This document shows positions 16,497 to 26,500 of a DNA stretch of 64,000 bases, in pieces. The stretch lies in the NCBI RefSeq assembly GCF_001044425.1, contig NZ_LFML01000163.1:137784-201783 (forward strand). Direction: 5' to 3'. Both the position numbers and the translations under genes were made by a program. Each line of letters starts with the position of its first letter. Within the stretch, counting starts at the first letter, position 1. The notes below the pieces were generated by a model that searched no databases, was not told the origin of the DNA, and was given only the letters and a program-made list of their open reading frames with translations. Origin of the DNA: Streptomyces roseus. GTDB taxonomy: Bacteria; Actinomycetota; Actinomycetes; Streptomycetales; Streptomycetaceae.

Positions 16497-16673
16497 ATGA
16501 GCGCAGCGGCAGTGGGCCTGCTGGCCGGCATGGCTCTGGGATTCGCCGCATTCTTCGGCGGATTCTGGGCCTTCCTCCTGGTGCTGGTCCTCGGCGCGGT
16601 CGGCCTGGGGCTCGGCCTGATGGCACAAGGTGACGTACGGACGTCAGACTTCCGTCGCCGGGATCGGCAATGA
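16497..16673 (+). CDS. Small DUF2273-like membrane protein
   Basis: A 58-residue protein, almost wholly two adjacent hydrophobic spans (AVGLLAGMALGFAAFFGGFWAFLLVLVLGAVGLGLGL; shown in part: residues about 4-40) with a basic C-terminal tail ending in RRRDRQ. Size, composition and position match the DUF2273-type peptides that accompany Asp23 and AmaP. ATG at 16497 is preferred over a GTG three codons earlier because of the AGG spacing. Its stop overlaps the next start (ATGA), so the two are translationally coupled. Confidence 0.8.
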   Translation: MSAAAVGLLAGMALGFAAFFGGFWAFLLVLVLGAVGLGLGLMAQGDVRTSDFRRRDRQ

Positions 16674-17077
16674 CCTCGCATCCCGTCACCGGCCCGTCCG
16701 CAGGATCGGCCGACGCCTCACCCGTGGCGGCGGTGCCCCCGGCGGAACGCGGCGCCACGGTCATCCCGGACAAGGTCGTGGCCCGCATCGCGGCCCGGGC
16801 CGCCCGGGAGGCGCTGGCCGGGGGAGCGGCGGCGTCACCCGAGCGCGGCAGTCCGGGTACTCCGAGCGCCTCCGTCACCACCGGGAACGGCACGGTGCGA
16901 CTGAGCCTCTCCATGAACCTGCCCTATCCCACGGACCTCGCGACCGCCTCTCGCCGCGTGCAGCAATACGTCGGCGAGAAGGTCAGCCGACTGACCGGGA
17001 TGAAGGTCACCGAGGTCTCTGTGGTCATCGAGCAACTCGTCGCCTCCGGCGGCCCTCGGCAAGGCCGTGTGCAGTGA
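16670..17077 (+). CDS. Second Asp23/Gls24 family protein
   Basis: A 135-residue protein with a shorter Asp23 domain. It has an N-terminal disordered part (1-30), a helix around ATVIPDKVVARIAARAAREAL, the strand LSLSMNLPYPTDL, and the closing LTGMKVTEVSVVIEQLV. It is paralogous to the product of the first gene of the operon and lacks its acidic tail. It starts within the stop codon of the preceding membrane peptide gene. Likely forms mixed assemblies with the first Asp23 protein at the membrane. Confidence 0.9.
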   Translation: MTSHPVTGPSAGSADASPVAAVPPAERGATVIPDKVVARIAARAAREALAGGAAASPERGSPGTPSASVTTGNGTVRLSLSMNLPYPTDLATASRRVQQYVGEKVSRLTGMKVTEVSVVIEQLVASGGPRQGRVQ

Positions 17078-17117
17078 GCGGCCGGAAGCGGCATCTCCCC
17101 TCGGAAGGAGAGCCGGC

Positions 17118-17786
17118 ATGAAGCGGGACCTCGATCAGCCGGTTCGGACGGAGCAGTCGGGCACAGCCGATGGCGGCGCCTCAGGCGCGGTCGGGCGACC
17201 GGCCGGGCACACCCCCGGACCCGGGCAGCCAGGAGACGGTGTCGTCCGCGGGCACCGACCGTGGTCCGCCCGCCGGATCCCCGCCGCGTTGATCGCGTTG
17301 GTCGTCGCGGCCGCCGCCGTGCTGCTGTTGGTGGACGTCGTCAGGGTCCGCGTCGGCCGGTCCGCCGCGGCCTGGCGCACGAGCCTCGCTCATGAGCTCG
17401 CCACCCGCCCTCTCGACGACGTCTGGGTACGGATCGGCGCAATCGTCGTCGCCCTGCTCGGGCTCTGGCTCATCGTGCTGGCCCTCACCCCGGGCCTGCG
17501 CCGCCGGCTGCCGCTCAAGACTTCCGACACCGACGTGCGCGCCGTACTCGACCGCGGAGCCGCGACCCTCTTCCTCCGCGACGCCGCTCTGCGCGTCCCC
17601 GGCGTCAGCCGTGCCACGATCCACCTCGGCAGACGCCGCCTCGCAGCCCGAGCGGACGTACGGTTCCGTGATCCGGACGAGGTCAGGGCCGATGTGTCGA
17701 GTGCCCTTCGGGAACAGCTCGACCGGCTCGCCCTGGCCCGCCCTCCCCACCGCATCTCCGTCCGGGCACGTCCCTCCCGGAAGTGA
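17118..17786 (+). CDS. DUF6286 membrane protein
   Basis: A 222-residue protein. The first 55 residues are polar and disordered; then two membrane spans are visible, about 56-78 (IPAALIALVVAAAAVLLLVDVV) and about 108-130 (WVRIGAIVVALLGLWLIVLAL). A soluble C-terminal domain (about 135-222) contains RDAALRVPGVSRATIHLGRRRL, a feature shared with Asp23-type folds. This is the DUF6286 layout that accompanies actinobacterial Asp23 operons. ATG at 17118 follows GGAAGGAG. It ends at a possible GTGA overlap with the next frame. Confidence 0.88.
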   Translation: MKRDLDQPVRTEQSGTADGGASGAVGRPAGHTPGPGQPGDGVVRGHRPWSARRIPAALIALVVAAAAVLLLVDVVRVRVGRSAAAWRTSLAHELATRPLDDVWVRIGAIVVALLGLWLIVLALTPGLRRRLPLKTSDTDVRAVLDRGAATLFLRDAALRVPGVSRATIHLGRRRLAARADVRFRDPDEVRADVSSALREQLDRLALARPPHRISVRARPSRK

Positions 17787-17830
17787 CGTGCCGGACACCC
17801 CCGCCGACGACACAGCACAGGACGGCTCCC

Positions 17831-18439
17831 ATGAAGAGGCAATCGGTGATCAACCGGATCCTTCTGGGCCTGGCAGGCCTGGTCCTGCTCGGTTCAGGGC
17901 TCGTGGTCCTCGCGGGCGGCTTCAACCTCTACGAGCGCCGGAACCTCACGCCCCCCGACGGCTGGCCGTTGACCACCCCCGGAGCCGTCGTCATCAGCGA
18001 CGGCACCCGTACCCGCTGGACGGACCAGGGCTGGTGGTGGCCCGTCGCCATCGCCGTCCTGGTCGTCATCGCCGTGCTGGCCCTGTGGTGGCTGCTGGCC
18101 CAACTCCGCCGGACCCACCCGGGGCGGCTCCGACTGGGACGACCGTCGGCACCCGCGGACGGGGTGGAACTGAACGAGCGCGCCCTCGGTGACGCCTTGG
18201 CCGCAGACGCACGCGGCCAGGCCGGCATCGGCCAAGCCACGGCGCACATGCTCGGAACGGCTCGCCACCCGGAAGCGCACCTCGACGCCACTCTCGCCCC
18301 GGACACCAACCCGGCCGAGGTCCTCCAGGCGCTGTGCGACGGCCCGCTGACCCGAGCCCGGCAATCCACGGGCCACAGCGATCTCCCCTTCCAGGTGAAC
18401 TTCCGTACCAGCCGGCACAAGCCACGTCGCACGGAGTAG
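17831..18439 (+). CDS. amaP: Alkaline-shock membrane anchor protein AmaP
   Basis: A 202-residue protein. Two membrane spans are visible: about 6-30 (INRILLGLAGLVLLGSGLVVLAGGF) and about 72-95 (WPVAIAVLVVIAVLALWWLLAQL). The soluble C-terminal domain (about 115-202) matches AmaP, which anchors Asp23 to the membrane in Gram-positive bacteria. ATG at 17831, with AGGACGG upstream, gives the normal N-terminus; a GTG at 17783 overlapping the previous stop would add 16 polar residues. Last gene of the Asp23 operon. Confidence 0.88.
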   Translation: MKRQSVINRILLGLAGLVLLGSGLVVLAGGFNLYERRNLTPPDGWPLTTPGAVVISDGTRTRWTDQGWWWPVAIAVLVVIAVLALWWLLAQLRRTHPGRLRLGRPSAPADGVELNERALGDALAADARGQAGIGQATAHMLGTARHPEAHLDATLAPDTNPAEVLQALCDGPLTRARQSTGHSDLPFQVNFRTSRHKPRRTE

Positions 18440-18714
18440 CCGGAGGCAGCCCACGGCACGGTGACCGTATGACGAGCCGAAACCCGCGGCGCGCGGGGGC
18501 GCCCTGAATCCGCGCTGCCAGCCGTCCGACCTGCGGCGATACCAGTTTCGGGTTACGCTGCGCAGCCCTCCGCTCGGCCGCGACTCGGCGATCACAGGGC
18601 CGTTGGGGTGAGCGCTGTGTGGCGACCGGCGTAGGACCGGTAACAGGGCTGGCTGGGCGGGCAGGGTTGATGCGCTCTTCCCGTCCCCGTCCCCACAGCA
18701 AGATGGAGCATTCC

Positions 18715-19065
18715 GTGAGTGCAGACATGTGGAGCTACGACCCCGCGACGAACTACACGCCGGGCACCCGCCTGATCGGTTTCAAGGTCGAAGCCAGTGA
18801 CGGCCACATCGGCAAGGTCGACGAGCACACCGAGGACGTCGACGCGTCGTACATCGTCGTGGACACCGGACCGTGGATCTTCGGCAAGCACGTCCTGATC
18901 CCTGCCGGCGCCATCGCCCGCATCGACATGAACGACGAGAAGATCCACCTCAACCTCACCAAGGACCAGATCAAGGATTCGCCCGAATACGACAAGGAGG
19001 AGCACCGCGGCGACGCCGCTTACCGCGGCCGGCTCGACCAGTACTACGGCCACGACCACAGCTGA
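18715..19065 (+). CDS. PRC-barrel domain protein
   Basis: A 116-residue cytoplasmic protein with a PRC beta-barrel (residues about 15-75: RLIGFKVEASDGHIGKVDEH, then YIVVDTGPWIFGKHVLIPAG). The C-terminal third is acidic and Asp/Glu/Lys rich, ending in DQYYGHDHS. PRC domains mediate protein or RNA contacts; stand-alone copies in actinomycetes are mostly stress associated. The GTG at 18715 is chosen because GGAG is 6 nt upstream; an ATG four codons earlier contains that ribosome site. Separate transcription unit from the Asp23 operon, 275 bases away. Confidence 0.88.
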   Translation: MSADMWSYDPATNYTPGTRLIGFKVEASDGHIGKVDEHTEDVDASYIVVDTGPWIFGKHVLIPAGAIARIDMNDEKIHLNLTKDQIKDSPEYDKEEHRGDAAYRGRLDQYYGHDHS

Positions 19066-19083
19066 CCCCGCCGGCCGGCAGCC

Positions 19084-19116
19084 GCTGCGGCTCCCACCAC
19101 GCAGGAGAGCCGCAGC
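19084..19116 (+). terminator. Hairpin after PRC gene
   Basis: A 10-bp perfect stem (GCTGCGGCTC / GAGCCGCAGC) with a 13-nt loop, 18 bases past the stop codon. Confidence 0.65.
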
Positions 19117-19360
19117 ACCCGGGCCGGCCCGACCCGGGTCGCGAAGCGCCGGGCGGGGTGCCGGCGGAGAGGGCGGCCGAGCCCGTGCCTCGTCCCGCAG
19201 CGTCGGCCCGATCGTTGATGGCGGCCCGTCTCCGTACGAGTACCCGCGCAGCCGGATCCACGGTGTCCCGTCCTTGAGCGGAGCGGCCGCCCACCGAGTC
19301 ATCACCGCTCCTGAACCGCGACAGGCGGATGCTGTCCGCCGGTGAGGTTGAAAACGCCCT

Positions 19361-19609
19361 CTAGCTCAGGACGTTCGCCCACTGGCCGAGGACCGAGGGA
19401 AGCTCCCCGGCGTCCACCCAAGCGCGGAACAGTTGTTCACCCCGGCGATCCGGAGTGCCGGTGTACACCGCGACAACCACGCGGTCGTGCATGAGCGCGT
19501 CATCCCTGCATCCCCCGTTCTCCTTCCACACGGACACGAACCCCTGGCGGTACGTCAGCGGTCCGACCTCGTACACGTTTTCGGCTCCGCGGTCTCCATT
19601 TATGTTCAC
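19361..19609 (-). CDS. Hypothetical protein, 82 aa
   Basis: Begins MNINGDRGAENVYEVGPLTY (GTG start) and ends in DAGELPSVLGQWANVLS. Composition is balanced and less arginine-rich than random frames, supporting a real gene. No domain recognised, no membrane span, weak ribosome site. It lies alone, convergent with the PRC gene. Confidence 0.5.
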   Translation of the reverse strand: MNINGDRGAENVYEVGPLTYRQGFVSVWKENGGCRDDALMHDRVVVAVYTGTPDRRGEQLFRAWVDAGELPSVLGQWANVLS

Positions 19610-19721
19610 AGCAGGACCCTACGGCCGCTCCGCCCCTCGTGGACCGGGATTGAACGATCCGTCCGGCAGGACGGCGCAATCCGGCGTACTCGGACACTTC
19701 CGCGGTGGTACGCCACCATGC

Positions 19722-20699
19722 TCACGATCCGTAAGAGAGCTCCTCACTCCCGTCCGGCCGGAGCTCGATGCGGTCCGGGGCCAGGTCGACCGCCACGCGG
19801 TGCTCCATGCCCAGGGCCGCCAGGAACTTCCGGGGGAGCTGGACGCGCCCGGAGCGGTCCAGGACCACGTACTCGCGTTCGCTGACCGATTCCTCGCCGT
19901 GCTCGTCGGTGACCAGGCTGCGCAGGACCTCGCTGCTGGTGCGGCCGTCGCGGATCGCCACCGTGCGGCGGACCTCGCCCGCCACCATGGGGTCGTGCGT
20001 CACGATGACCACCGTCACGCCGAGCTCCTTGTTCACCGTGCGGAAGGTCTCGAAGACCGCCGCGGCTGTCTCCGAGTCCAGTTCGCCCGTGGGCTCGTCG
20101 GCCAGCAGCACCTTGGGATCGTTCGCCATCGCCACGGCGATCGCGACGCGCTGCTGCTGCCCGCCGGACAGTTGCGCCGGGTGCCGGTGGGCCAGGTCGC
20201 CGATCCCGAGGGCGTCCAGGACCTCCGCGACCCGGGCGGCGTGGCGTGCGGCCGCGCCGCGACGGGAGCCGCCGCCCTTCAACTGCATCGGCAGCGCCAC
20301 GTTCTGGGCGGCCGTCAGGAACGGCAGCAGATTGCGGGCCGTCTGCTGGAAGACGAAACCGACCGCTTCCCGCCGGTAACGCAGCCGGTCCCGCGCCGAC
20401 AGCTCCAGCAGGTCGTACCCCGCGACCGCCGCACTGCCCGCCGTCGGGACGTCCAAACCCGCCAGGATGTTAAGGAGGGTGGACTTGCCGCTGCCCGAGG
20501 CGCCGACGAGGGCCACCAGGTCGCCTTGGGCGACGGTCAGTTCCAGCCCCTGGAGGGCCTGGACCTCGATGCCGTCTGTGCTGAAGATCCGGACCAGACG
20601 GTCGCAGGTGATCGCGGCGTCCACCGGGGCGGTGCGGGGCTCCGCGGCGGCCGTCGCCCTGCGGCGCAGTTCCTCGTACGTCGGCTGCTCGGTGTTCAA
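19722..20699 (-). CDS. ABC transporter ATPase with C-terminal AbrB/SpoVT-like domain
   Basis: A 325-residue MacB/LolD-type ATPase. Walker A GASGSGKS at 66-73, signature LSGGQQQ at 178, Walker B VLLADEP at 197-203, switch histidine in VIVTHD. After residue 275 an extra segment reads VLDRSGRVQLPRKFLAALGM then RVAVDLAPDRIELRP, the swapped-hairpin signature of AbrB/SpoVT domains, normally found in transcription factors and antitoxins. The start is TTG at 20699, overlapping the permease stop (TTGA), with GGGAG upstream. It pairs with the two upstream FtsX-type permeases. Role of the tail is unknown: DNA binding, dimerisation or autoregulation are possible. Confidence 0.9.
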   Translation of the reverse strand: MNTEQPTYEELRRRATAAAEPRTAPVDAAITCDRLVRIFSTDGIEVQALQGLELTVAQGDLVALVGASGSGKSTLLNILAGLDVPTAGSAAVAGYDLLELSARDRLRYRREAVGFVFQQTARNLLPFLTAAQNVALPMQLKGGGSRRGAAARHAARVAEVLDALGIGDLAHRHPAQLSGGQQQRVAIAVAMANDPKVLLADEPTGELDSETAAAVFETFRTVNKELGVTVVIVTHDPMVAGEVRRTVAIRDGRTSSEVLRSLVTDEHGEESVSEREYVVLDRSGRVQLPRKFLAALGMEHRVAVDLAPDRIELRPDGSEELSYGS

Positions 20700-23593
20700 C
20701 GCTGGTCTCCCGCTCTCAACTCGGTGGTGATCTGCCGTCGCCCGGATGTCGCCGCCTCGACGAGCACGGCCGCAGCGACCAGGGCGGCGAGGCCCGCAGC
20801 CGGTATCAGCACGGGCCGCGCGGTGAGCCGTACCCCGGCCGGCACGCTCGCGCCGACCAGCGTGGACAGGTCCATCGCCGGGCCCAGCAAGGCCACCGCG
20901 GCCGCCGCCACCAGAGCCCCGCCCAGTGCCGCGGCCAGCGTGTGCGGCAGGGCCTCGGCGAGGATCAGTGCCACGCCCTGCCGGCGGCGCAGCCCCATGG
21001 TGCGCAGCCGGGCCAGCAGCGCCGCACGTTCGGGGACGTTGCGCATCAGCGTGAGCAGTACGGCCAGCAGTGCGAAGCCGGCCGCCGCCGCGACGGAGGC
21101 CCAGAAGAGGCGCTGTGCCGACCGTTGGAGCGGATCGGCGGCCAGCTCGGCGACGGCCTCCGCGCTGGTGCGCACCGGATACGCCTCGTCGACCGGGAGC
21201 GCCTGGGCAGTCGGATATCTCACCGCGCCGGGCGCCGCGGTCGCAGCCGCGTCCGCCGCGCCGGCCGCCGGGCGCGTGGCCCGAACCAGCGCGCGCAGCC
21301 CGTCCGCGGCTGGGGAGCCGAGGCCGAACCACCGGTTCGGGCGGTCGACGCCGTGGATCGAGGCCGTCGCGGGGCCTGCGGGCAGGACGACGGTCACGCC
21401 GCCCGGACCCGGCTGGGCGGGAGTGCAGTCGATCACGCCCGTGACCCGCGTCCGCAGCTCCCCGCCGCTGCCGGCCCGCAGTACGTACGTGCCCGGCGCC
21501 GCCTGCCGCGCCAGGTCGGCGCTGAACAGGGCGGGCACCGGGGCATCGGCGGACCCCGCGCCGCCTCCGGCCAGCAGGGCGGGGTCGAAGGCGCCGCAGC
21601 CGAGGGTCCGGGAGAGCTCCGCGTAGGCGGCGGGCTCGGCGACGATCAGCGTGACCTGGGTGGTGCCCTGGGCGGTGCCGAGGACGAAGGAGTCGTGGTC
21701 GATCCACAGCGGCACGGACGTCCGTACGCCCGGCAGCTCGCCCGCGGCCTTCGCGAGCCCGTCCGGGAGCGGGGAGTTCCCGGGCGCGGAGATCGCCGCG
21801 TCGCCCCCGACGGTCAGCCGGGCCACCTCCAGCCGGGCCGAGTCCACGGACTGCAGCACGGCGGCCCCGAATCCGCCGGTGGTGATGGCGAGGAGCAGGG
21901 CGACGAGCGGCAGGACGGAGGGTCCGCCCCGGCCCCGGGCGCGCGCCCCGCTCGCCCCCGAGCCGCGGGCGGCCCGCGCCAGCCCGAGGAAGCCGACGAG
22001 CCCGGAACCGCGGCCGGCCGCCCGGGCGAGCCAACCGGTCACCACGGGCTGCAGCCGGGCCAGCAGCAGCCCGCCGCACAGCGCGAGCAGCAGCGGAGCC
22101 GCGACCAGCAGGGGGTCCATGTCGCTGCCGGCGGGGGAGATCCCGCGGCGGCGGACCTCCAGCACGGCGGCGCCCGTGGCGGTGAGCACGAGCAGCTCGC
22201 CGACGGGCCTGCGCCACCGCGCGGCCGGGCGCGGCGGAGCCAGCAGGACGGCCGCCCGTACCGGGAAGGCCAGCAGCGCCAGCAGAGCGACGGCCGCGGC
22301 GGAGAGCAGAGCGGGTGCGAGCCGGGGCGTGGGCAGCAGCAGTACGGCCAGTGCGGCGGCGGCCGCGGCCGCCGGGAGCACCGTGACGGCGCCCTCCCCG
22401 AGGAGACGCCCGACGATGCCGACCCGCGAGCCGCCCCGCGCCAGCAGCAACCGTAGCTCGGCGCCCCGGCGGTCCGAGGCGAGCGCACCGGCCAGGCACA
22501 GCACGACGAAGGCGACCCCGCCGACCCCGGCGGGCCCGATCGCGGCGAGCGGAGCCGCGGCCTGTCTGCGCACGCGGGCCTGCTCGAACAGCTCGGACAG
22601 CCTCGAAGTGCTGCGCAGCAGATCGCGGTTGCTCTCACGGGCGAGTGCGGCCGCCGTGGGCCCCGCGACGTACGAGGCGACCTCCCTGGCCGTGGCGTCG
22701 AGCCGGTCGGCCTGCAGCCGGCCGATGTCCACCGGAAGCCGCCAGAAGTCCACGGCCGTGCGGCCCCAGCTGTCCAACCGGTCGAGGTCCCCGGCGCCGA
22801 CGAAGGCGTCGACGTCCCAGGAGAGGTTCTCCCCGATGTAGTGCTCGCAGGCGCGGGCGAGGCACCCCAGGTCGGCCCAGAAGTCCTCGGTCTCGTCGGG
22901 GACCGTGTACAGACCGACGACCTCGACGGACGGCGTGCCGTGGAGCTGGGGCGCGCTCGTCAGGACCGACCCGAGGCGGGCGCCGAGGGTCTCGGCAGCG
23001 CGCTTCGAGAGCGCGATCTGCAAGGGCCGCGCGGACCCGGCGGGGTCCTGGGCGCCCTGCGCGGGTGCGCCCCCGGTGGCAGCGGCGGGGGCGTCGCCCG
23101 GCCAGCGCCCCTCCACCAGCCGCACGTGCGCCTGCGCCTGCCGTACGTACAGCAGGGCCATGTTCGGCGGGAAGCCGGACGGCCGGGACAGTTCCGGATT
23201 CACCAGCGGCTGCCGCTTGACGGTCCGGCTGCCGTGGATCACCGCGTCCGCGTCGATGGGCAGGCTGCCGCCCGTAGGGGCGAGCAGGTCCTTCAGTGTT
23301 CCGTCCAGGACCTGGGTACTCTGCCCGGCCTCCGGGGGCGGCGCGGTCGCCAGCAGGCTGGTGTCGCTCGGCCCGCTGTGGTGGAGGAAGGACCTCAGGG
23401 CCTGGTCGGCGCCCCGGTCCTGGGCCCGTGGCAGCGCGGCGGCCAGCAGGACGGCGACGAACGCCAGCGCGGCGCCGAGCACGGTGGCCACCGGCGCCGC
23501 CCGCAGCCGGGTCCTGACCCACGGAGCGGGCCGCGGCCCGGACCGCGGGGTGGCGGCGGACGGCGGCGGAACGGTCGGCGGCGGGGTGGTCAC
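20696..23593 (-). CDS. FtsX-like ABC transporter permease (second of pair)
   Basis: A 965-residue membrane protein. N-terminal span about 37-57 (VATVLGAALAFVAVLLAAAL) then a large extracytoplasmic domain, several spans in the middle (about 330-480), a second outside domain and three spans at the C-terminus (about 810-940), ending RRQITTELRAGDQR. This is the MacB/FtsX duplicated layout used to export lipids, peptides or drugs mechanically. The GTG at 23593 overlaps the stop of the preceding permease by 4 bases and has GGAGGAG just upstream. Confidence 0.88.
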   Translation of the reverse strand: MTTPPPTVPPPSAATPRSGPRPAPWVRTRLRAAPVATVLGAALAFVAVLLAAALPRAQDRGADQALRSFLHHSGPSDTSLLATAPPPEAGQSTQVLDGTLKDLLAPTGGSLPIDADAVIHGSRTVKRQPLVNPELSRPSGFPPNMALLYVRQAQAHVRLVEGRWPGDAPAAATGGAPAQGAQDPAGSARPLQIALSKRAAETLGARLGSVLTSAPQLHGTPSVEVVGLYTVPDETEDFWADLGCLARACEHYIGENLSWDVDAFVGAGDLDRLDSWGRTAVDFWRLPVDIGRLQADRLDATAREVASYVAGPTAAALARESNRDLLRSTSRLSELFEQARVRRQAAAPLAAIGPAGVGGVAFVVLCLAGALASDRRGAELRLLLARGGSRVGIVGRLLGEGAVTVLPAAAAAAALAVLLLPTPRLAPALLSAAAVALLALLAFPVRAAVLLAPPRPAARWRRPVGELLVLTATGAAVLEVRRRGISPAGSDMDPLLVAAPLLLALCGGLLLARLQPVVTGWLARAAGRGSGLVGFLGLARAARGSGASGARARGRGGPSVLPLVALLLAITTGGFGAAVLQSVDSARLEVARLTVGGDAAISAPGNSPLPDGLAKAAGELPGVRTSVPLWIDHDSFVLGTAQGTTQVTLIVAEPAAYAELSRTLGCGAFDPALLAGGGAGSADAPVPALFSADLARQAAPGTYVLRAGSGGELRTRVTGVIDCTPAQPGPGGVTVVLPAGPATASIHGVDRPNRWFGLGSPAADGLRALVRATRPAAGAADAAATAAPGAVRYPTAQALPVDEAYPVRTSAEAVAELAADPLQRSAQRLFWASVAAAAGFALLAVLLTLMRNVPERAALLARLRTMGLRRRQGVALILAEALPHTLAAALGGALVAAAAVALLGPAMDLSTLVGASVPAGVRLTARPVLIPAAGLAALVAAAVLVEAATSGRRQITTELRAGDQR

Positions 23594-26500
23594 ATCTCCT
23601 CCACGGGGCGCAGCCGGGCGGCGATGTCGCGGCCCCGGGGGCCGCTGAACGCGGCCGACAACAGGGGAACGGCCGCGATCGCGGCGGCCGTCAACAGGGT
23701 CTGCCAGAACGGCATGTCCACCCGCACGGGCGGGAAGGGCAGTTGTGCGGCGGGCGTCAGCACCACCAGGGGCGCCATCAGATGGACGAGGGCGACACCC
23801 AGCCCGGTCCCGACCGCGGTCCCGAGGACGATCAGCACCCCGCCCTCGGCGGCGGATGCCCCGGCGAGCGACCGGCGCGGTGTGCCGAGCGCGAGCAGGA
23901 CGGAGAACTCCCGCCCGCGTACGCGCCGCTCGGCGGCGGTGGACGTCGCGAAGCCGATGGCCGCCAGAACCGCGCAGGCGACGGCGAGGGCGGCCAGCGC
24001 GCTCTGCGGCCCGGCACTCAGCGGGTCGTCCAGCAGGCCCGCGGTGATCTCCTCGCGGAGCTGGACGCGTTCGGTCCTGGCCCCCTCGCGCAGCGCGGCC
24101 GCCGCGCGGGCCGGGACCGGGTCGGCAGTCGAGGCGGCGGGCAGCCACCACTCGGTGGGCGGGGCCGGCTGCTGGCCGGCGGACTCCAGCAGGAACCGGC
24201 CGAGGGTGTGCAGGTCGACGGCGAGCGCCGTCCGTCCGACCACGGGGAGGGCGTCCACGGCGGCGGTGATGCGCACCGGGACGGTCGCCCCGTCCAGCGT
24301 GATGCGGACCGTATCGCCCACGGAGGCGCCGAGGGACCGCAGGTAGTGCGTGGTGGCGACGGCCGGGACGGAGGCGGCTGCCGGCGCGGCGGGCGCCGGG
24401 AACAGCAGGGCGTGCACTCCCTTCTCGGTGCCGAAGCCGCCTTGGTAGCGCAGCCGCAGCAGGTCCGTGGAACCCGCCGGGACCGGGGTGACGACGGCGG
24501 CCTGCGGGGAGCGGGGCTCCTGCGGGGGCGCCGACCGCCAGCCCCCGGCGCCGCCCGGGCCGGGCCCGGAGGATGCGGGGGGCACGGCGACCGGTACGGC
24601 GGCGCCGTCCGCGGCGTCGGAGACGGTGATCCGGCGCAGGGCCAGTTCGCTCCCGTCGCCCGCGGGGCCGCCGTCCCCGGCGTACGCGAGGCGTATCCCC
24701 GCCAGCGTCAACGGCGCCGCCGCCGCACCGACCGGGGCGTCGGTCAGGGTGTCGAGGCCGAACGGGAGGGTGGCGTCACCGCTGGTGGGCAGCCTGACGG
24801 GCGTCGTCCCGTGGGTCGCCCCGAACCGGTCGCGCAGCAGCAGGCTCACGGTGGCCCAGCTCGTACCGGCGGTCCGTACCGTCACGTCGAGGTCGATCCG
24901 GCGGGGCGAGCCGGGCAGGGCGATACCCGGGCCGGCCGCGGGGGTGCCGGCCGGCCCCGCGCCGGTGGCTCCCGCGCCGGCGGCGAGCGGGGTGAACAGC
25001 TCGCGCATTCCGTGGCCGCCCCGCAGATCGGCCCGTAGCGGCACCCGTTCGCCCACCTTGGCGGCGTCCAGCGCCACGACGTCGCCGACGCCCCCGCCCG
25101 GCAGCTGCTGCTCCTCGCGGACCACCGGGATCAGCCGGTCCCCGCCCGGCAGCGCCCCGTAGCGTCCGCCCTGCCCCATCGCGGACATGCTGCTCCCGGA
25201 GATCCGCAGACCGCCGGCGGTCGCGAAGTCGGCCTGGTCGCGCTGGGACGCGGACCACGCGGTGTGCTGGCCGAGGGCCAGGGTGCCGCTGGAGACGGCG
25301 AGGACCAGCAGCAGCACGGGCCCGGCGGCGCGGCCCGGCCTGCGGGCGAGCTGCCAGCCGACGAGGGCCGGGCCGAGGCTCCGGCCGCGCGCCGCCAGCC
25401 GCCCCCCGGCCCTCGCCGCGAACGGCAGCAGCCGCAGGACCAGCAGCGTCCCCGCGACCAGGGCGAGGGACGGCGCGGCGACCAGCACGGGTTCCACGCC
25501 CAGGTCGCCGGCCGTGGAACCGCCGGCCCCCGGGGCGTCCGAACCCCGGTGGTACGACAGCTGCTGGTAGCCGAGTACCGCGAGGGCCACCACGGCCAGG
25601 TCCAGGCCGGAACGGGCGGCGCCCCTCACCACGGCCTGCCTGCCACCGGCGCGGCGCAGCACGGCGGCCGAAGCACCGCGCAGGACGGAGGGCAGGGTCG
25701 TCAGCAGGACACAGGCCAGGGCGCAGCCGGCCGCGACCGGCCACACCAGCCAGGTGTCCGGGATCTCCAAGTGGACCCGCCCGAGCGGTCCGACCCGGCC
25801 GAACAGGTGAAGCAGGGGCGGTGTGAGCAGCGGTGCGAGGACGGCCGCGGGCAGCGCGAGCAGCAGCGACTCGGCCGCGCCCAGCGCGCCGAGGCGCCGG
25901 CGGGAGGCGCCGCGGGCGATGAGCAGGACGCGCTCCGGTTCTTGACGGATCGTCATGAGGTGGGACACGAGGAGCAGTGCGGCGGCCGAGAGGACGCCGA
26001 GCTGGAGGGCACCCGCCAGCAGCGCGGACCGGGCCACGAGCAACCCGGAATGCAACTCGGCCAGCAGTGCGGGGAGTTCGGTGGAGGTCCGGAGTGAGGT
26101 GGTGCGCTGGAGGGAGATCCCAGCGGTGTTCGCGGCGGTCGAGACGGCGGCGGCCTCGGAGGTACGGATCGTGCCGAGGTCCGGGGTGAGGAGCGTGCCG
26201 CGGTACTCCTGGAGGAGGCCGCCCGTCGTGAAGGCGGTGTCGTCCACCATGAGCGGGCCGTAGGTGGTGAAGGCGCCGGCCTGGATCTCCCGGCCGCCGA
26301 GCGGGTCGAGCCGCCAGTACCCGGCGTCCGGATCGGCGGCCCGGTACACGCCGGTGACCAGCACGGTCAGCGGAGGGCCGCCGAACCGGTCGTCCAGCCG
26401 GACCGGCGCGGGCAGCGCGGACTCTGCCAGTCCGAGCCGTGCCAGCGCCGCCCGGGGCACGGCCACTTGCGGCGGAGTGCCGCCCGCGACGGCGGCGGCG

